Part shown: positions 60,504 through 64,000 of the stretch, in pieces
How positions within the stretch are numbered: position 1 is the stretch's first letter
How the letters are laid out: every line of letters starts with the position of its first letter
NCBI RefSeq assembly: GCF_012863495.1
Contig: NZ_JAAVJL010000002.1
Coordinates: 374,501-438,500, forward strand
DNA from: Pseudanabaena yagii GIHE-NHR1
GTDB taxonomy: Bacteria > Cyanobacteriota > Cyanobacteriia > Pseudanabaenales > Pseudanabaenaceae
Length of the DNA stretch: 64,000 nt
Direction: 5' to 3'
Made by a program: the position numbers and the translations under genes
The notes under the pieces: model-generated
Told to the model about the DNA's origin: nothing
The model's input: only the letters and a program-made list of their open reading frames with translations
Databases searched by the model: none

Positions 60504-62960
60504 TTAGGTAAAGATTGCGCCGCCTTGTAAGCGCTGATAGTGCATTTCAAATTCGGCTTTAAGGGCAGGGAAATGTTCTAAAGTGGGATCTTTTTTGATA
60601 ATGCGTTCGGCGGCTTCACGGGCAATTTGGAAAATCTCTTGACGGGCTGCCTCATCGGGTAAGCGATCCTCAATGGAAAAACCTGCATGACCTGATTGTT
60701 CTGTCCCTTCGTCTCTGCCCTTGCCGCGCATCTGAAAATCACGCTCGGCAATAAAAAAGCCATCCTGCGATTGTTCAAGAACTTGTAAACGCTCTTGGGC
60801 GGTTTGTGATTTAGAACTGCTCAGTAAGAGGCAATAGGATTGGGATGCACCACGACCAACTCTGCCCCGCAGTTGGTGTAACTGGGCTAAACCAAAGCGA
60901 TCGGCATGTTCGATTAACATTACAGAAGCATTGGGAATATCGACCCCAACTTCCACAACGGTTGTAGCAACTAGAATTTGAGTCTCGCCCCGACGGAATG
61001 TGCTAATCGCTTCATCCTTTTCCGCAGAAGACATTTGTCCATGCAGTAACCCAATTTGGAAGTGCGGAAAAACTACATTCTGTAAATGTTCGCGTTCTTG
61101 TGTGGCTGCCTTAATATCTTCCATTTTCTCCGACTCTTCCACTAGAGGCAGCACGATATAAACCTGTCTGCCTTGAGCAATTTCGCGCTTAATCAGATCA
61201 TAGGCATCTTTGCGCTGTGAAGGTTTGAGCAGGACAGTTTGAATTGGTTTGCGTCCAGGAGGAAGTTCATCAATGACGCTAACTTCGATTTCGGAATTAG
61301 TGAGATAGAGAGTACGCGGAATCGGTGTTGCTGTCATGATTAGTACATGGGGATCATTGCCCTTTTGCAAAAGTCGCGATCGCTGATCTCTACCAAAACG
61401 ATGCTGCTCATCAATTACCGCTAAACCTAATCGCGCAAAGTTTACCCCATCTTGAATTAAGGCATGGGTTCCAATCACTAGAGGTAATTCCCCCGTTTCC
61501 AATTGCCTTAAAATCTCGCGCCGCTTGGCAGTTTTGGTGGAACCCGTGAGAATTTCCACGGGGAGATTTAGCTGCATAAACCATTCCACAATCTTGCGAT
61601 AATGTTGCTCCGTGAGGACTTCCGTAGGAGCCATCAGCGCTGTTTGATAACCTGCCTCGATCGCGGTTAAAAGTGCATATACCGCCACAATTGTTTTACC
61701 TGAACCGACATCCCCCTGCACCAGTCGATTCATCGGTGTTTGCCCTTGCAGGTCGGCGCGAATTTCGGCGACAACTCGTTTTTGAGCCTTAGTTAATTCA
61801 AAGGGTAGAATTTTTTCGAGCTGAGCGATCGCCTCACTCTTTGGTACAAAATGAATTGCCTTTTGCTGTTGCCGACGATAGAGGGACACAAGGCGGCGAT
61901 AGAAATATTTATCAAAGGTCAGGCGAATTACGGCTTGCTCCAGCATTTCGCTCGTATCGGGATAATGCACTTGGGCGATCGCCTCTGGCAAGGGCATCAT
62001 TTGATAATCCCGCAAAAAGCGATCGGGCATCGGATCGCTAATTTGGGATACTGCGGGTAAACATTGAGCGACAAGGCGACGGATTGCTTCGGGGGTAATT
62101 CCTTCCGTAAGCGGATAGACTGGTACTACGCGCCCAACGGTTTTCGATTGGATCGTATCTTGAGTATGTTCGAGAACTTCTACTTCATAATTCTCTAGGG
62201 TCAAGCCATATTTACTCTGTTTGACTACTCCCGAAGCTGCGATCGTACAGCCTTGGGGATAGAGCTTTTTCTGAGTTTCTTGCCAACCGCGATTGGCGTA
62301 GCGTTTACCTGTCCAAAAGCGACTTAATTTGATTTGTCCCGTATGGTCACGCAGAATAATTTCCACAATTGTGAGATTGGGATTTTTAGGACTGGTAAAG
62401 CAGCCAAATTTTTTAATCGTCCCGATGACCGTCACCGTATCCCCATCCTTTAGTTCACGAATGGGAATTTGCCGCGCGTAGTCAATATGATCGCGGGGAT
62501 AGTAACTAAGCACATCACGCACGGTATACAAATCGAGCAGCTTAAACCTAGTTGCCATAAATGAACCAACACCTTCGACATCTTTTAGTTCGGTTTCGGG
62601 AGTCAGTTTTTTAATGGTTTTGGGTTCAGTCGTTGCGATCGCGGCCGTTTTAGGTTTCTTCTGCTTCGGTGCTGCATTAGTTTCCGCCAGTTCGCGACGA
62701 CGCACTTCATAGAGCAAGCGCCTCGTCTCCGCTATTAGATGCTGCCTACGTCCTAGTGGCAAATCACCATATTGAGCATATTGATTAGCAAGGGTTTGGG
62801 CTTGTAAGCGATCGCTCATTTCCCAATCGTCAGGCAAATCCTCCTGCAAACTTACTTTTAAAAAATCCGCAAACAGAAATTGCTTTCCCTGCAAATTAGA
62901 AAAGCCTCTTTCTGCCTCGATACTCAAGGCTTGCTGTAAGCGGTTTATATCAAGGGGCAC
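60504..62960 (-). CDS. recG: ATP-dependent DNA helicase RecG
   Basis: It remodels stalled replication forks and recombination intermediates. The N-terminal extension of about 120 residues (with Lys-rich linker PKQKKPKTAAIATTEPK) is typical for cyanobacteria. The wedge/OB domain has VRDVLSYYPRDHIDY and DGDTVTVIGTIKKF. The helicase core shows Walker A QGDVGSGKTIVA, DEQH box VIDEQHRFG, TATPIPRTLYL, and motif VI RVGRGASQSYCLLLS. The C-terminal part has the TRG-like FFIAERDFQMRGKGRDEGTEQSG. The length of 818 residues agrees with cyanobacterial RecG. It is 14 bases downstream of the site-2-protease-like gene and may share its transcript. Confidence 0.97.
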   Translation of the reverse strand: MPLDINRLQQALSIEAERGFSNLQGKQFLFADFLKVSLQEDLPDDWEMSDRLQAQTLANQYAQYGDLPLGRRQHLIAETRRLLYEVRRRELAETNAAPKQKKPKTAAIATTEPKTIKKLTPETELKDVEGVGSFMATRFKLLDLYTVRDVLSYYPRDHIDYARQIPIRELKDGDTVTVIGTIKKFGCFTSPKNPNLTIVEIILRDHTGQIKLSRFWTGKRYANRGWQETQKKLYPQGCTIAASGVVKQSKYGLTLENYEVEVLEHTQDTIQSKTVGRVVPVYPLTEGITPEAIRRLVAQCLPAVSQISDPMPDRFLRDYQMMPLPEAIAQVHYPDTSEMLEQAVIRLTFDKYFYRRLVSLYRRQQQKAIHFVPKSEAIAQLEKILPFELTKAQKRVVAEIRADLQGQTPMNRLVQGDVGSGKTIVAVYALLTAIEAGYQTALMAPTEVLTEQHYRKIVEWFMQLNLPVEILTGSTKTAKRREILRQLETGELPLVIGTHALIQDGVNFARLGLAVIDEQHRFGRDQRSRLLQKGNDPHVLIMTATPIPRTLYLTNSEIEVSVIDELPPGRKPIQTVLLKPSQRKDAYDLIKREIAQGRQVYIVLPLVEESEKMEDIKAATQEREHLQNVVFPHFQIGLLHGQMSSAEKDEAISTFRRGETQILVATTVVEVGVDIPNASVMLIEHADRFGLAQLHQLRGRVGRGASQSYCLLLSSSKSQTAQERLQVLEQSQDGFFIAERDFQMRGKGRDEGTEQSGHAGFSIEDRLPDEAARQEIFQIAREAAERIIKKDPTLEHFPALKAEFEMHYQRLQGGAIFT

Positions 62961-62974
62961 AGGATTGAGACTAG

Positions 62975-64000
62975 TTATTGGTTATTCTGGGTTAACTGTT
63001 CACAAATTTCCACTAAACGAAAGTTCGGGGGGAATTTCCCATCGGCTTTAATTTGTTTAATATATTCGGAAGGAATTCGCCAAAGTAGCTTGCTATCTAG
63101 GGCTTTGATAATATCGCCACGATCAATTACCCCTGCCACCGATCCAACAGGCGATCGCACAATTACATAACGCAACTGTTTTTGCTCGAGTAGACTGACA
63201 ATTTTGGAAATTTGGTCTTTGAGTTCGACGGTATCAATCTCATCAAAGGGTTTAATTAGAGCTTGGAGAGATTTTGATGGCCACTCATGGCTATCGATAT
63301 GACGAATCTGCTCTGCTGACACCAAACCGCGATCACGTCCATTTGCCGAAGCAACATAGATAGGATTCGCGTCCTTATCTTCCATCAAGAGAAATTTATC
63401 TGCAAAGTCCCTCAATGAAATATCCGCATCTACCAAGCGAAAATCCCTTGTCATCGCAGCTTCGGCATTAAGATCTAGAAGAGCTTGTTGCAAGTTATTG
63501 AGATAGAGATATCCACCTGCACTACCGAACATAAACCAACCGAGGACAATCAAGAAGAGTCCGCCAAAGTTGTTCAACAATATCAGTCCACCTAAGACCA
63601 TAATCAGGATTCCAAAAAATTGTCCTGATCTGGCTGCCCATCGGATTCCTGCGAAGCGATCGCCTGTTAATTTCCAAATTGCTGCTTTGAGAATATGCCC
63701 ACCCTCAAAGGGAAGCGCAGGAATGAGACTAAACACGCCAATAAAGAGATTGATTTGAGCAAAATAGAGAGCAATAATTGTCCAAATAGTCCGCATAGTC
63801 CCGATACTAGAGGGTAAAGCTTCGATCACTTTGGGATTACTCGATAAAATAGCATCCCCTGCAATTAGCCAAGTGGTTGTAAAGCCAATCGCACTTAAAA
63901 ATAAGCTAGTTAAAGGTCCTGAAATAGCAATGCTAAATACGGAAAATGGATCTTGAGATTCTCGCTCAACGTTATTTGCTGCCCCCATAAACTGAATATT
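62975..64000 (-). CDS. Site-2 protease (M50)-like protein with CBS pair, 5' end outside window
   Basis: The frame is open to the window edge, so the N-terminal part with the expected HExxH helix is missing. Visible are NNVERESQDPFSVFSIAISGPLTSLF (typical of rhomboid-free S2P after the first active-site helix), the second metal-site region as SLIPALPFEGGHILKAAIWKL, more membrane helices (to about residue 160 of the visible part) and a CBS-domain pair from about 180 to 325. CBS pairs usually bind adenine nucleotides and would regulate intramembrane cleavage. The expected DG of the xxPxxDGG motif reads EGG (Glu in place of Asp), which should be checked. Confidence 0.88.
   Translation of the reverse strand, partial: NIQFMGAANNVERESQDPFSVFSIAISGPLTSLFLSAIGFTTTWLIAGDAILSSNPKVIEALPSSIGTMRTIWTIIALYFAQINLFIGVFSLIPALPFEGGHILKAAIWKLTGDRFAGIRWAARSGQFFGILIMVLGGLILLNNFGGLFLIVLGWFMFGSAGGYLYLNNLQQALLDLNAEAAMTRDFRLVDADISLRDFADKFLLMEDKDANPIYVASANGRDRGLVSAEQIRHIDSHEWPSKSLQALIKPFDEIDTVELKDQISKIVSLLEQKQLRYVIVRSPVGSVAGVIDRGDIIKALDSKLLWRIPSEYIKQIKADGKFPPNFRLVEICEQLTQNNQ

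Noticed and set aside
1-64000. tRNA and rRNA genes
   Set aside because: I looked for T-arm consensus and cloverleaf patterns in all gaps and found none; intergenic structure is dominated by simple palindromes.

Overview
The window is chromosomal DNA of a cyanobacterium. Direct signs are the very frequent HIP1 octamer GCGATCGC, an xisH/xisI pair, cyanobacterial signalling proteins (a cyanobacteriochrome-like GAF kinase, a PATAN domain, DUF928, LprI-like proteins) and a zinc-free S14. The moderately AT-rich composition, the protein style and the absence of heterocyst genes suggest a Pseudanabaena-like filamentous form; that placement is inference.

Layout. 0.2-7 kb: a secreted TPR protein, an oligopeptide-type ABC solute-binding lipoprotein, ispF, xisH-xisI, a receiver-histidine kinase and a pentapeptide-repeat protein. 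7-14.6 kb: a small membrane protein next to a beta-lactamase-like serine hydrolase, a GST-family protein, an orphan GspE/PilB-type ATPase, a diguanylate cyclase and a D-lactate-dehydrogenase-like enzyme. 14.7-26.7 kb: glycogen phosphorylase, a frameshifted MASE1-SpoIIE phosphatase, a two-gene RND efflux system (adaptor and pump), a Uma2 nuclease-like protein and a photolyase. 26.7-31.3 kb: argB, then an Rpn/PD-(D/E)XK gene split by an IS4-type element that is itself split by a second IS. 31.3-40 kb: glycosyltransferase, DUF928, CHAP/NlpC-like amidase, family-3 solute-binding protein overlapping a J-domain/TPR protein, a degenerate receiver-GGDEF protein and an Hsp70-like ATPase. 40.3-50.3 kb: a 1369-residue hybrid kinase with a putative bilin-binding GAF domain, an M3 oligopeptidase, an M28 aminopeptidase and a PATAN-AAA ATPase fusion. 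50.8-64 kb: two tandem GT2 glycosyltransferases, rpsN, a SulP transporter, an M48 pseudoprotease, an LprI-like protein, DUF2809, recG and a truncated site-2-protease gene at the window edge.

Most neighbours are functionally unrelated housekeeping or signalling genes. Plausible functional groups are the RND adaptor and pump, xisH-xisI, the two GT2 genes, and glgP with the downstream D-lactate-dehydrogenase-like gene (dark carbon catabolism).

The most striking feature lies outside the genes. Nearly every gene end carries a long, often perfect inverted repeat with a three-base loop. The inner cores recur (for example GGCGGCGC-GAA-GCGCCGCC), while the outer arms are unique to each site. At least one arm continues into the last codons of a gene and is copied perfectly in the other arm, which suggests arm growth by templated copying. 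Three further small-repeat (MITE-like) families were found: a 112-bp family with four copies (two directly after stop codons, two flanking sulP), a roughly 95-bp family with two copies, and a 91-bp element with 16-bp terminal repeats. No tRNA, rRNA, CRISPR array or riboswitch was recognised.
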